From the NCBI GenBank assembly GCA_934692625.1, contig CAKUUC010000019.1, positions 1 through 21,514 on the forward strand: 21,514 bases of DNA, given 5' to 3'. The stretch's first letter is position 1. Every line of letters begins with the position of its first letter. The position numbers and the translations under genes were made by a program. This DNA is from an uncultured Candidatus Melainabacteria bacterium. Its GTDB lineage: Bacteria > Cyanobacteriota > Vampirovibrionia > Gastranaerophilales > Gastranaerophilaceae. Positions 15,171 through 21,493 of the stretch are shown here, piece after piece. Below the pieces are notes generated by a model, which was not told where the DNA came from, made no database searches, and saw only the letters and a list, made by a program, of their open reading frames with translations.

Positions 15171-15617
15171 ATGGAGAAAAAAGTTATAACAACAAACAGA
15201 AAAGCCTTTCACGACTACACTATTTTCGAAAAATATGTAGCCGGAATTGTTTTGACCGGAACAGAAATTAAATCAGTCCGCAAAAGTGCAATAAATTTAA
15301 AAGACAGTTTTTGCAAAATTGAGGATAACGAAATATTTTTGTATAATTGCCACATTTCTCCTTACGAACAAGGAAACAGGTTTAACCACAAAGCGGAACG
15401 TACAAGAAAACTTCTTTTGACCAAAAAAGAAATTTTAAAAATGCATTCAAAAATCAAAAAAGACGGCTATACAATTGTTCCACTGGAAGTTTTCATTGTA
15501 AAAGGATTTGCCAAAATTGAAATAGGTTTGGCAAAAGGTAAAAAACTATACGATAAACGTGAAAGTTTGGCAAAAAAAGACCAACAACGTGAAATCGATA
15601 GAAAAATGAAGTATTAA
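15171..15617 (+). CDS. smpB: SsrA-binding protein SmpB
   Basis: SmpB binds tmRNA and brings it to stalled ribosomes for trans-translation. The 148 residues are close to the normal length. Conserved blocks: NRKAFHDYTIFEKYVAGIVLTGTEIKSVR at the start (KAFHDY, GTEIKS), NLKDSFCKIEDNEIFLYNCHISPYEQGN in the barrel, and the basic C-terminal tail KGKKLYDKRESLAKKDQQRE that enters the ribosome. No tmRNA gene is visible nearby. The start sits at the predicted transcript start, so the mRNA is probably leaderless. Its stop is five bases from the stop of the convergent pilin gene, with no strong terminator between them. Confidence 0.97.
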   Translation: MEKKVITTNRKAFHDYTIFEKYVAGIVLTGTEIKSVRKSAINLKDSFCKIEDNEIFLYNCHISPYEQGNRFNHKAERTRKLLLTKKEILKMHSKIKKDGYTIVPLEVFIVKGFAKIEIGLAKGKKLYDKRESLAKKDQQREIDRKMKY

Positions 15618-15622
15618 CTTCT

Positions 15623-16345
15623 TTAGAACTTTCTTCCCTGCCAATAACTCAACGGCTTGAATAACATATCCCAATAGGACTTATTTTTGCCTGCCGGATT
15701 GATGTTTTTGTGCGCATAATAATAGCAATAGAAATCATGATTAGAATCCGGAGAGTTTGGAGCACAAGACCATTCTTTGTAATAGCCCTCAGAAGAAGTA
15801 AATGTAAATAAGTCATATCCCCAACGATTAGGACCGTTTTGAATACCGTTTGTGTCAAAAAAGAACACTATTTGCCCAGGGTGATTAACACCACCATTTT
15901 GAGCACGCAATTCACCAACGACCAACCCATCTTGAAGTTGATACAGCTTTGTTCCATAACCATAGCAACCTGCATCGAATTTTCCAACCAAATCACCCAT
16001 CATAGAGTAACAAGCCTTGTTCCAATAAGGACTTTTTAACAATTCCGCACTGGTAAATTGTTTGAGCCAGAATTCATTAAGCACCTCGACTTGTTTTTTA
16101 AGTTCTGCAAAATTTTCATTAGTAACAATCCGCCCAGGGATATTAAAACTTGAAATCGAGTCATAACCGGCTTCATTAGCGGTTTTGAGCAATGCTTGTG
16201 TGATAATTGCATCAGCCTTTTTAAATCGAACTTCCAATTCTTTGACTTTGTAATAATTTATAAGCGATGGCAAAGTCATCGCGGCGATTATTCCAATTAC
16301 CCCCAATGTTATCAATACTTCCGCCAGCGTAAACGCTTTTTTCAT
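15623..16345 (-). CDS. Type IV pilin-like prepilin
   Basis: This 240-residue protein has a prepilin signal. The leader MKKA is followed by FTLAEVLITLGVIGIIAAMTLP, with cleavage expected between Ala4 and Phe5, the conserved Glu at mature position 5, and a hydrophobic helix that anchors the subunit before assembly. The rest is a soluble head rich in Trp, Tyr and Gly, with four to five Cys in the C-terminal half (AGCYGYG, WSCAPNS, FYCYYY) that could form disulfides. It is probably a minor pilin or pseudopilin of a type IV pilus or type II secretion apparatus. I chose the ATG at 16345 because GGAG lies nine bases before it; the upstream in-frame ATG at 16360 has its purine run too close. No other pilus gene is present, so it stands alone. 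Confidence 0.88.
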   Translation of the reverse strand: MKKAFTLAEVLITLGVIGIIAAMTLPSLINYYKVKELEVRFKKADAIITQALLKTANEAGYDSISSFNIPGRIVTNENFAELKKQVEVLNEFWLKQFTSAELLKSPYWNKACYSMMGDLVGKFDAGCYGYGTKLYQLQDGLVVGELRAQNGGVNHPGQIVFFFDTNGIQNGPNRWGYDLFTFTSSEGYYKEWSCAPNSPDSNHDFYCYYYAHKNINPAGKNKSYWDMLFKPLSYWQGRKF

Positions 16346-16407
16346 GTTGTTATACTCCATATTCCCTGTGCTCTTTTATTATTATGAAGCATTTTTGTCC
16401 ATAAGTA

Positions 16408-16424
16408 CACCGCCCCGCCCCACC
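16408..16424 (-). other. G-rich tract upstream of the pilin gene
   Basis: On the minus strand the sequence reads GGTGGGGCGGGGCGGTG: four G runs of 2, 4, 4 and 2 with single-base loops, which could form a two-layer G-quadruplex. It is striking in such an A/T-rich region. It lies about 65-80 bases upstream of the pilin start. Confidence 0.45.
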
Positions 16425-16441
16425 ATACCATACCATACCAT
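16422..16441. repeat. Tandem repeat (ACCAT)x4
   Basis: Four perfect head-to-tail copies of ACCAT (ATGGT on the pilin coding strand), directly next to the G-rich tract. Short tandem repeats like this can change copy number by slippage; here that would shift spacing upstream of the pilin gene. Confidence 0.85.
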
Positions 16442-16637
16442 AAAGCAATTATATCAATGGTTTCGAGGGTTTAAAATAGTTTTTACATTTTGTAACGTTT
16501 GGAAATATTTCAAAATAAATATGTAAAAATAGCAAAGCTATCATCATTCTGAAATGATTAAAAATCAAGCAATTTCTAATTGCGTAGATTTTATCTTATT
16601 CAGAATCTGTTATCATGGTTCGCTTTGTAAGAATCTG

Positions 16638-16678
16638 GTAAATTAACGCCGTCGGCGTGGCAACACCGACCTACTTTT
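16638..16678. repeat. Palindromic intergenic repeat, copy B
   Basis: GTAAATTAACG, then a hairpin GTCGGCGT-GGCA-ACACCGAC (16651-16670), then CTACTTTT. Read on the minus strand the end is AAAAGTAGGTCGG, as in copy A at 2445. The single C/A mismatch in the stem becomes a G-U pair in minus-strand RNA. It lies 23 bases past the stop of the HTH gene, so it may also help end that transcript. Confidence 0.5.
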
Positions 16679-16700
16679 CAAATGGCACCCACTTCAACAT

Positions 16701-17105
16701 TTACGAATGAATTTGGAATGGGCATTTTGTACAATGCGCTTTCGGATGCAAAACTAAATTATCTTCCAAATCGTACATCCTTGCAACTCTTGTATCAAGA
16801 GGCGCACCACAACGAGGACACTTCAAGCCACCGGCACCATTCAAAATAAGTTGTTTCAAACTTTCTATAACTTCGGGCGACACTATATCGTTAGCAATAT
16901 CTTTTTCTAATCTTTTAATCTCTGATGGTTCACATTTCAAAACTTTTGCAAGTGCTTGACGTACCGTCACCGGCAAAAACAATTCTTTTCCTGATTCTAC
17001 ATCATCAACAACGGACACCGGAATATTGGCTAATGATGCCAAAGCCTTCGGGGTTAAATCAAGTTCTTTTCTTTTATTTTGTATAAATCTAGCGAGTGTT
17101 TCCAT
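16701..17105 (-). CDS. XRE-type HTH regulator with C-terminal zinc ribbon
   Basis: This 134-residue protein has an XRE-like helix-turn-helix at about 5-60 (LARFIQNKRKELDLTPKALA, then SLANIPVSVVDDVESGKELF), which suggests sequence-specific DNA binding. After a short linker a zinc ribbon follows: Cys96-x2-Cys99 (CPRCGAPL) and Cys125-x2-Cys128 (CTKCPF). The combination suggests a small cytoplasmic transcription regulator whose ribbon serves structure or metal sensing; the target is unknown. The ATG at 17105 is the seventh base after the -10 TAGAAT, with no Shine-Dalgarno sequence, so the mRNA looks leaderless. The gene is divergent from the 17303 gene, and it could regulate it across the shared 197-base gap. 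Confidence 0.8.
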   Translation of the reverse strand: METLARFIQNKRKELDLTPKALASLANIPVSVVDDVESGKELFLPVTVRQALAKVLKCEPSEIKRLEKDIANDIVSPEVIESLKQLILNGAGGLKCPRCGAPLDTRVARMYDLEDNLVLHPKAHCTKCPFQIHS

Positions 17106-17111
17106 TCCAAA

Positions 17112-17141
17112 ATTCTAGCATAATATCACTCTTCTTGTAAA
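17112..17141 (-). promoter_or_regulatory. Promoter of the HTH regulator gene (leaderless)
   Basis: On the minus strand, -35 TTTACA (17136-17141), an 18-base spacer, -10 TAGAAT (17112-17117) with TG one base before it (extended -10). The predicted start is the A of the ATG at 17105. Confidence 0.6.
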
Positions 17142-17302
17142 TTATTAAGAAATATTAACCTCGTTTAAAAGTGCCAAATACATTGTCATTACTACCTTTT
17201 TGCCATTTATAAGAAAATTTATCAAACAAAACAAGCAATTTTGCAAAACAAAAATTGTTTATATAAGTACAGGGAAATAAAAGAAAATCGGGGAAACGGT
17301 AA

Positions 17303-17539
17303 ATGTTCAACTACTTATCATTCGCAAATGTTCCATATATGTGCTGTCTACCAACGGGCATAACGAACTTTGGTGGTGATACGCAAGTCTTTACAATTCC
17401 TGATGACATCAGAAACGGTCAAATAGGAATGTTTCTGAACGGACCTGCACTAAATTTATTAAACTATCAAAACAACACAATCTGGAATAACTGGGGCTGG
17501 ACCCCAATGCCATATTTCGGATTGGGTGGCTACTGCTAA
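17303..17539 (+). CDS. Small unknown protein consisting of the NYLSFAN module
   Basis: I do not recognise a family for this 78-residue protein. Residues 3-68 are almost the same as the start of the next gene: NYLSFAN, GITNFGGDTQVFT, DIRNG, PAL.LLN, NNT and NNWG are shared, with 49 of 63 aligned residues identical by my count. The tail WTPMPYFGLGGYC is unique and ends in Cys; Cys14 and Cys15 are adjacent. It is rich in Asn, Gly and aromatic residues, has no signal peptide and no membrane helix, so it is more like a structural or assembly module than an enzyme. A TTTATATAA box precedes the gene, and GGGGAAA (17290-17296) is the likely ribosome site. It is close to the 477-residue gene (60-base gap, same strand). 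Confidence 0.75.
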   Translation: MFNYLSFANVPYMCCLPTGITNFGGDTQVFTIPDDIRNGQIGMFLNGPALNLLNYQNNTIWNNWGWTPMPYFGLGGYC

Positions 17540-17599
17540 CACGCAAAACAAAAAAGGATTTACTAATCAGGGGAAACTAAAAAAGGAAACGGGGAAATT

Positions 17600-19033
17600 A
17601 TGAGTTACAACTATTTATCTTTTGCAAACGCACCTTATGTATGCAACAACTTATTACCTGGCGGAATTACAAATTTCGGCGGTGATACTCAAGTTTTCAC
17701 CGTACCGGAAGATATTAGAAACGGCGAAATTGGAATGCAATTGAATCAACCGGCATTAGATTTGTTAAACACACCAAACAACACTGTTTTTAACAACTGG
17801 GGTGCAAGTTTCGGAACCGGTTACAACTCCTCACCAATCGGCGGTGGAGTCAGCGGAAGCGGGCTTTCCGGAAATACCGGTAATGCATACATCGACGGAA
17901 TGATGAATGTAGTTAACAATATGCAAGGAAACATCGCTCAAAATAGTGCAACAAATACAATGGGCGAAATCTCAAAATTCAAACAAGCATTGTATGGTCA
18001 ATTATACAAACAAGGCATTTCTGAAGAAGATGCTAAAAAAGTTAATGACTACATCACAAAGTTAGAAGATGCAGAACAAAAAATGTTAAAAGCCGATGAA
18101 GAATACAAAAACGGCACAATTGATGCTACAGAATATAGTCAAGCAAGCAATGAAGCAAAAAAAGCATTAAACGATATCAAAGGTGAAATTGCAAATACGC
18201 AAAACATTGAAGCGACTTTGAAAAATATTGAACACACTTCAACAAAAATCAAAGGTATCGAAGCAAGAACAGACTTGACTGCACCGGCAAAAGAAAGACT
18301 TGCCGAAATCAAAACAAAATTAGAAGAAATTAAATCAAAAGTAGAAAACTTAAAGAAAAATCCTGACAAAAAAGAACCATCAGAAGTCAACAAAGATTTG
18401 AGAAATCTTTGCACAGAATACAACTCTTTATTGAGTGCATTGAACCAAATCAATGCCGGACAAGTTCCAGCATCAACAACTTCAACTGATGATAAAGACA
18501 AAGTCGATGGCAGCGACAAAGCAGACAAAACAGATAAAGCCGATAAATCAGACAAGGCTGATAAAACAAAAAAAGCAGACGGCAAAGGCGGAGATGATGA
18601 CAACGAAATCGCAGCAGGAGATGTAAATTCAGAATACTCTGAAGAAGGTCGTGAAATCGTTGACTTGTTCGATAGCGGCGACATTGACGCAGCATGTGAA
18701 AAAATCACAGCCGACAACGTTATGGACGTAATGCTTGCTTGGCAAGACTTGTATTCTGCAGAATACAACCAATCATTTATGGAAAGATTTATTGACAAAG
18801 CCGGTTACTCTCAAAAACGTAAAATCGGTGCAAAAATCAGATTAGCGTTACGTGAAAAAGCAAGAAAATTAGGCATTCACAAAGATTGCCAAGAAGATTT
18901 TGCCAAAATAAACAAAGAAGTTAAATCAACATTCTGGTTTGACAACGGTGTTTCTGAAAATTACGAAAACGTAATTAAAAGAATTGCAAAAGCAGAAGGC
19001 AAACAATATGCAGACACACCTAAAAAAGATTAA
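17600..19033 (+). CDS. Large unknown protein: NYLSFAN module, coiled coil, DKADK linker, helical C-terminal domain
   Basis: This 477-residue protein has a clear modular layout. Residues 1-68 are the NYLSFAN module shared with the preceding gene. Residues 70-95 are a Gly/Ser-rich hinge (GGGVSGSGLSGNTG). Residues 120-290 are long charged helices, probably coiled coil. Residues 294-338 are a low-complexity Lys/Asp linker with three perfect [ST]DKADK units. Residues 340-477 are a helical domain with ACEKITADNVMDVMLAWQDL and SFMERFIDKAGYSQKRK. This last part reminds me weakly of annexin-like helical repeats in proteins of this lineage, but I would not assign it. There is no signal peptide or membrane segment. 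It could be a filament, scaffold or surface-layer component, which is inference from composition only. GGGGAAA lies five bases before the ATG. A strong terminator follows at 19123. Confidence 0.8.
   Translation: MSYNYLSFANAPYVCNNLLPGGITNFGGDTQVFTVPEDIRNGEIGMQLNQPALDLLNTPNNTVFNNWGASFGTGYNSSPIGGGVSGSGLSGNTGNAYIDGMMNVVNNMQGNIAQNSATNTMGEISKFKQALYGQLYKQGISEEDAKKVNDYITKLEDAEQKMLKADEEYKNGTIDATEYSQASNEAKKALNDIKGEIANTQNIEATLKNIEHTSTKIKGIEARTDLTAPAKERLAEIKTKLEEIKSKVENLKKNPDKKEPSEVNKDLRNLCTEYNSLLSALNQINAGQVPASTTSTDDKDKVDGSDKADKTDKADKSDKADKTKKADGKGGDDDNEIAAGDVNSEYSEEGREIVDLFDSGDIDAACEKITADNVMDVMLAWQDLYSAEYNQSFMERFIDKAGYSQKRKIGAKIRLALREKARKLGIHKDCQEDFAKINKEVKSTFWFDNGVSENYENVIKRIAKAEGKQYADTPKKD
18512..18565 (+). 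repeat. Triple hexapeptide repeat ([ST]DKADK) in the linker
   Basis: Three consecutive 18-base units encode [ST]DKADK at residues 305-322, with partial copies on either side (KVDG, TKKADG). The DNA units differ at third positions, so this is a kept protein repeat and not a recent slippage product. It makes a flexible, charged spacer. Confidence 0.85.
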
Positions 19034-19122
19034 AATTTTCTCATAAGCATCTCATATTATATTCCTAAAATATTCGAAGTGAAAAATTCTAAATTAAGGT
19101 TAGAAAAGTAGTGTAGATTTTT

Positions 19123-19152
19123 AATCCTGTGACAATCACAGGATTTTTTTTT
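19123..19152 (+). terminator. Rho-independent terminator after the 477-residue protein gene
   Basis: AATCCTGTGA-CAA-TCACAGGATT: a perfect 10+10 stem with a three-base loop, running into nine T residues. It ends the 17303-19033 transcript and separates it from the gene at 19232. Confidence 0.92.
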
Positions 19153-19231
19153 GTAAACTTTTTGCAACAAAAGGAAATTTTTAGAAAGAAAAATACTTTA
19201 TATAAATATATAGGAAAAAGGATGATTAAGC

Positions 19232-19699
19232 ATGGCTGTAAAAATTGTCAGCGAAAACTATTTTAAATATGACCAATCTGATTATGCAAAATCTTTGCGT
19301 ACAATTTATGGTGAAGACGGTTACAAAAAATATACAACCAAAATGAATAGCATAATGACTGGCGAAGAAAATTTAACCAATCCGATAAAAACCTCAAAAG
19401 AAAAATATATTTTTGCCAAGAAAGTTGCTTACCAACAAGCATTGGCAAACCTGAACAAATCCGAAAATATCTGGAACGATTACAAAGCAAGTTACAATGC
19501 AAACTTATCTCAAGCAATGAAAAACAACAACGGTTATGGCTTATCTAGTGCGCAAAAACAAGCAGCCCTTGCTAATTCCGGTGACGGAGCAACAACAGCA
19601 TACAAAAACTTTACCCAAGCACAATCCAATGCCGATGAAGCCTTGAGTCTGTATTTTGATGCAACACATTCAGGTATGGCTGTGAATATGTTAGGTTAA
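19232..19699 (+). CDS. Unknown helical Ala/Asn-rich protein
   Basis: I do not recognise a family for this 155-residue protein. It is predicted by eye to be largely helical and polar, rich in Ala, Asn, Gln, Lys and Tyr, with a heptad-like region (FAKKVAYQQALANLNKSENI) and a central turn NNGYGLSSAQKQAALANSGDG. No signal peptide, membrane helix or cysteine is seen. Its promoter region carries TTTATATAA followed by TA, as does the gene at 17303, which may mean common regulation. AAGGA lies nine bases before the ATG. It lies alone between a terminator and the rpsO promoter. The composition suggests a small structural or secreted helical-bundle protein, but I cannot say more. Confidence 0.7.
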   Translation: MAVKIVSENYFKYDQSDYAKSLRTIYGEDGYKKYTTKMNSIMTGEENLTNPIKTSKEKYIFAKKVAYQQALANLNKSENIWNDYKASYNANLSQAMKNNNGYGLSSAQKQAALANSGDGATTAYKNFTQAQSNADEALSLYFDATHSGMAVNMLG

Positions 19700-19718
19700 G
19701 ACTTTTTAACCACATGTA

Positions 19719-19747
19719 TTGATTTTTTTTCTTGAACATATTATTAT
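19719..19747 (+). promoter_or_regulatory. Promoter of rpsO
   Basis: -35 TTGATT (19719-19724), exactly 17 bases, -10 TATTAT (19742-19747). The predicted start, near 19754, is just before the leader hairpin. A second possible pair, TTGAAC-17-TAGAGT (to 19760), would start inside that hairpin, so I prefer the first. Confidence 0.45.
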
Positions 19748-19756
19748 CTACTTGTA

Positions 19757-19780
19757 GAGTGCTTACGCCAATAATCACTC
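19757..19780 (+). promoter_or_regulatory. Hairpin in the rpsO leader
   Basis: GAGTG, one mismatch, TTA, loop CGCCAA, TAA, one mismatch, CACTC: an imperfect 8-pair hairpin near the 5' end of the rpsO mRNA, about 22 bases before the ATG. No T run follows, so it is not a terminator. In several bacteria S15 represses its own mRNA through leader structures; this one may act in that way (inference). Confidence 0.4.
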
Positions 19781-19802
19781 AACAAGAAAAGGAAAAACTA
19801 AT

Positions 19803-20072
19803 ATGTCAATTAACTTAAAAAACAAACAAGAAATTGTTAAAGAATTCGGAAAGAATGCACAAGACACAGGTTCTTCAGCAGTACAAGTTGCTATGATGAC
19901 TCAAAAAATTGCTGAATTAACAGAACACTTGAAATCTAACAAAAAAGATTTCGCTACAAAAAGAGGTCTTTTGATGATGGTTGGTAAAAGAAAAAGATTA
20001 CTTGCTTACATCAAAACTCAAAATCTTGACGAATACAGAGAATTGATTAAAAAATTAGGTATCAGAGGTTAA
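19803..20072 (+). CDS. rpsO: Small ribosomal subunit protein uS15
   Basis: This 89-residue protein of standard length binds the central domain of 16S rRNA early in 30S assembly and helps form an inter-subunit bridge. Family motifs: DTGSSAVQVAMMTQKIAELTEHLKSNKKDF, then RGLLMMVGKRKRLLAYIK and the end YRELIKKLGIRG. AAGGAAAAACTA ahead of the ATG provides the ribosome site. It is transcribed as a single gene, with its own promoter and a terminator at 20088-20120. Confidence 0.98.
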   Translation: MSINLKNKQEIVKEFGKNAQDTGSSAVQVAMMTQKIAELTEHLKSNKKDFATKRGLLMMVGKRKRLLAYIKTQNLDEYRELIKKLGIRG

Positions 20073-20087
20073 TCTGAACAACATTTT

Positions 20088-20120
20088 AAAAGGCTGATCT
20101 TAAATAGGTCAGCCTTTTTT
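20088..20120 (+). terminator. Rho-independent terminator after rpsO
   Basis: AAAGGCTGA (20089-20097) pairs perfectly with TCAGCCTTT (20109-20117) around an 11-base loop, followed by a run of T to 20120. It lies 16 bases after the rpsO stop and 35 bases before hydF. Confidence 0.9.
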
Positions 20121-20154
20121 AGTAGGCATATTAAGAAAGCGGAAAAATATTTTT

Positions 20155-21363
20155 ATGAAAACATTGAAATCAATGCGTTTACATATAGGAATTTTCGGAA
20201 AAACAAACGTCGGGAAATCATCATTTTTAAATAGAGTAACCAATCAAGAAATCTCTATAGTTTCTGATATTGCGGGAACAACAACAGATGTTGTCGAAAA
20301 ATCAATGGAACTTTTACCGCTTGGACCCGTAAATTTTCTTGATACAGCAGGAATTGACGACACTTCAGCACTAGGCACAGAACGTATTGAAAAAACAATG
20401 AAAATCCTAAATAGAACAGATGTTGCAATTTTGATTTGCGATTACAATGGATTGAGCAATTACGAAGAAAATCTGATTGAGAAATTCAATGAATTAGAAA
20501 TTCCGTTCTGCATTATTGTCAATAAAGTTGACATCAGCCCAATTAGTGAAGAAAAATTAGAAAAAATAAAAAAAATCACTCCAAATTTTCTCACAACTTC
20601 ATTTTTAAATGATAAAGATTTTGTTTTTAAACTAAAAAATTTACTGGTAAAAATTTTGCCAAATGATTTTGTAAATTCACCGAGTCTAATAAAAGACATT
20701 GTTTCGCCTAAAAGCACGGTGGTTCTAGTTATACCAATAGATAAGGAAGCACCAAAAGGAAGAATAATTTTGCCACAAGTTCAAACTTTGCGTGCACTTT
20801 TGGATAACAATTGCACAACTGTTGTTTCAACGGATGTCGACTTGGCAGATACCCTTGCCAAACTAAAAAATCCACCTGATTTGGTGATTACAGATTCTCA
20901 AGCTTTCAAACAAGTTGCAGAAATTGTACCCCAAAATGTGAAATTGACCTCATTTTCGATACTTTTTGCAAGAATGAAGGGAGATTTAACAGCGTTCACA
21001 AAAGGAGCGGAAGCAATTGCAAATTTGCGAGATGGAGATAAAGTCTTGATATTAGAAAGTTGTACACATCACCCTGTTGAAGACGATATCGGACGTGTAA
21101 AAATTCCAAAATTGCTAAAACAAAGAACTGGGAAAAATTTAATTTTTGATAATATTTCAGGACATGATTTCCCTGAAATTAGCGATTATAAACTCATTAT
21201 TCATTGTGGCGCGTGCATGACAAATCGTAAAGAAGTTTTGTCAAGAATTTTGCGAGCAAACGAAGCCCAAGTGCCAATTACAAACTATGGAATAGCAATT
21301 TCTTATTGCTTAGGAATTTTGCCGAGAGCAATTGAAATTTTTGCCACAACAAATAGAAATTAA
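20155..21363 (+). CDS. hydF: [FeFe]-hydrogenase maturation GTPase HydF
   Basis: HydF is the scaffold on which the two-iron part of the H-cluster is assembled by HydE and HydG before transfer to [FeFe]-hydrogenase. The 402 residues have an N-terminal GTPase domain: LHIGIFGKTNVGKSS (P-loop 15-23), GTTTD (switch), DTAG (63-66) and NKVD (123-126). A dimerisation region follows, then a C-terminal [4Fe-4S] domain with Cys303-x-His305 (CTHHPVEDD) and His350-Cys351-x2-Cys354 (HCGACMTN), the family's CxH...HCxxC signature. The spacing of 44 residues between the two halves is slightly shorter than usual. hydE, hydG and hydA are not in this window. The start is the first ATG; Met7 is an alternative, and the ribosome site (GCGGA) is weak. 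It shows H2 metabolism in this organism. Confidence 0.96.
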   Translation: MKTLKSMRLHIGIFGKTNVGKSSFLNRVTNQEISIVSDIAGTTTDVVEKSMELLPLGPVNFLDTAGIDDTSALGTERIEKTMKILNRTDVAILICDYNGLSNYEENLIEKFNELEIPFCIIVNKVDISPISEEKLEKIKKITPNFLTTSFLNDKDFVFKLKNLLVKILPNDFVNSPSLIKDIVSPKSTVVLVIPIDKEAPKGRIILPQVQTLRALLDNNCTTVVSTDVDLADTLAKLKNPPDLVITDSQAFKQVAEIVPQNVKLTSFSILFARMKGDLTAFTKGAEAIANLRDGDKVLILESCTHHPVEDDIGRVKIPKLLKQRTGKNLIFDNISGHDFPEISDYKLIIHCGACMTNRKEVLSRILRANEAQVPITNYGIAISYCLGILPRAIEIFATTNRN

Positions 21364-21421
21364 CCTAAACTTATAAGCACTTTCAATTGTAACAAACTCT
21401 TAACAAAATAAGCCCAAAAAT

Positions 21422-21449
21422 TAAAGAAAAGCCGTATAAAGACCGATAA
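21422..21449 (+). promoter_or_regulatory. Possible sigma28-like promoter before the MGMSASQ gene
   Basis: TAAA (21422-21425), 16 bases, then ACCGATAA (21442-21449). The flagellar-type sigma28 consensus is TAAA, 15 bases, GCCGATAA, so seven of eight -10 bases match, with one base extra in the spacer. The predicted start, near 21456, would give a leader of about 38 bases. No sigma70-like pair looks as good in this 130-base gap. Confidence 0.35.
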
Positions 21450-21493
21450 AAAGGATATAGGAACAAAAAGACTGAAAGGAACGGCAAGCTACA

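Larger units (their letters stand above)
16346..16700. other. 355-base intergenic region between pilin and HTH genes
   Basis: No gene is supported here. From the pilin side it holds a G-rich tract on the minus strand (16408-16424), four ACCAT repeats (16422-16441), a long A/T-rich stretch with only small dyads (for example GCAATT-TCT-AATTGC at 16569-16583), and a GC-rich repeat element near the HTH stop (16638-16678). I see no convincing -35/-10 pair for the pilin gene, though TAATAAT near 16378 is possible. Confidence 0.6.

Noticed and set aside
15608..15621. Small hairpin GAAGT-ATTA-ACTTC at the smpB-pilin junction as a terminator
   Set aside because: It has only five pairs, followed by three T residues. 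It is too weak to call, although the convergent genes need some stop signal.
16346..16360. Upstream ATG of the pilin gene
   Set aside because: The purine run is only two bases before that ATG, and the extra residues MEYNN are unusual before a KKAFTLAE prepilin signal; GGAG is well placed for the internal ATG.
16344..16526. 60-codon plus-strand frame across the ACCAT repeats
   Set aside because: It has no ribosome site, reads through simple repeats, and shows no recognisable protein features.
18139..18798. 219-codon Ser/Leu-rich open frame on the minus strand
   Set aside because: It is antisense to the Lys/Asp-rich linker and coiled coil of the 477-residue protein; the repeats SDLSALSVLSAL mirror the DKADK codons. 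No start signals.
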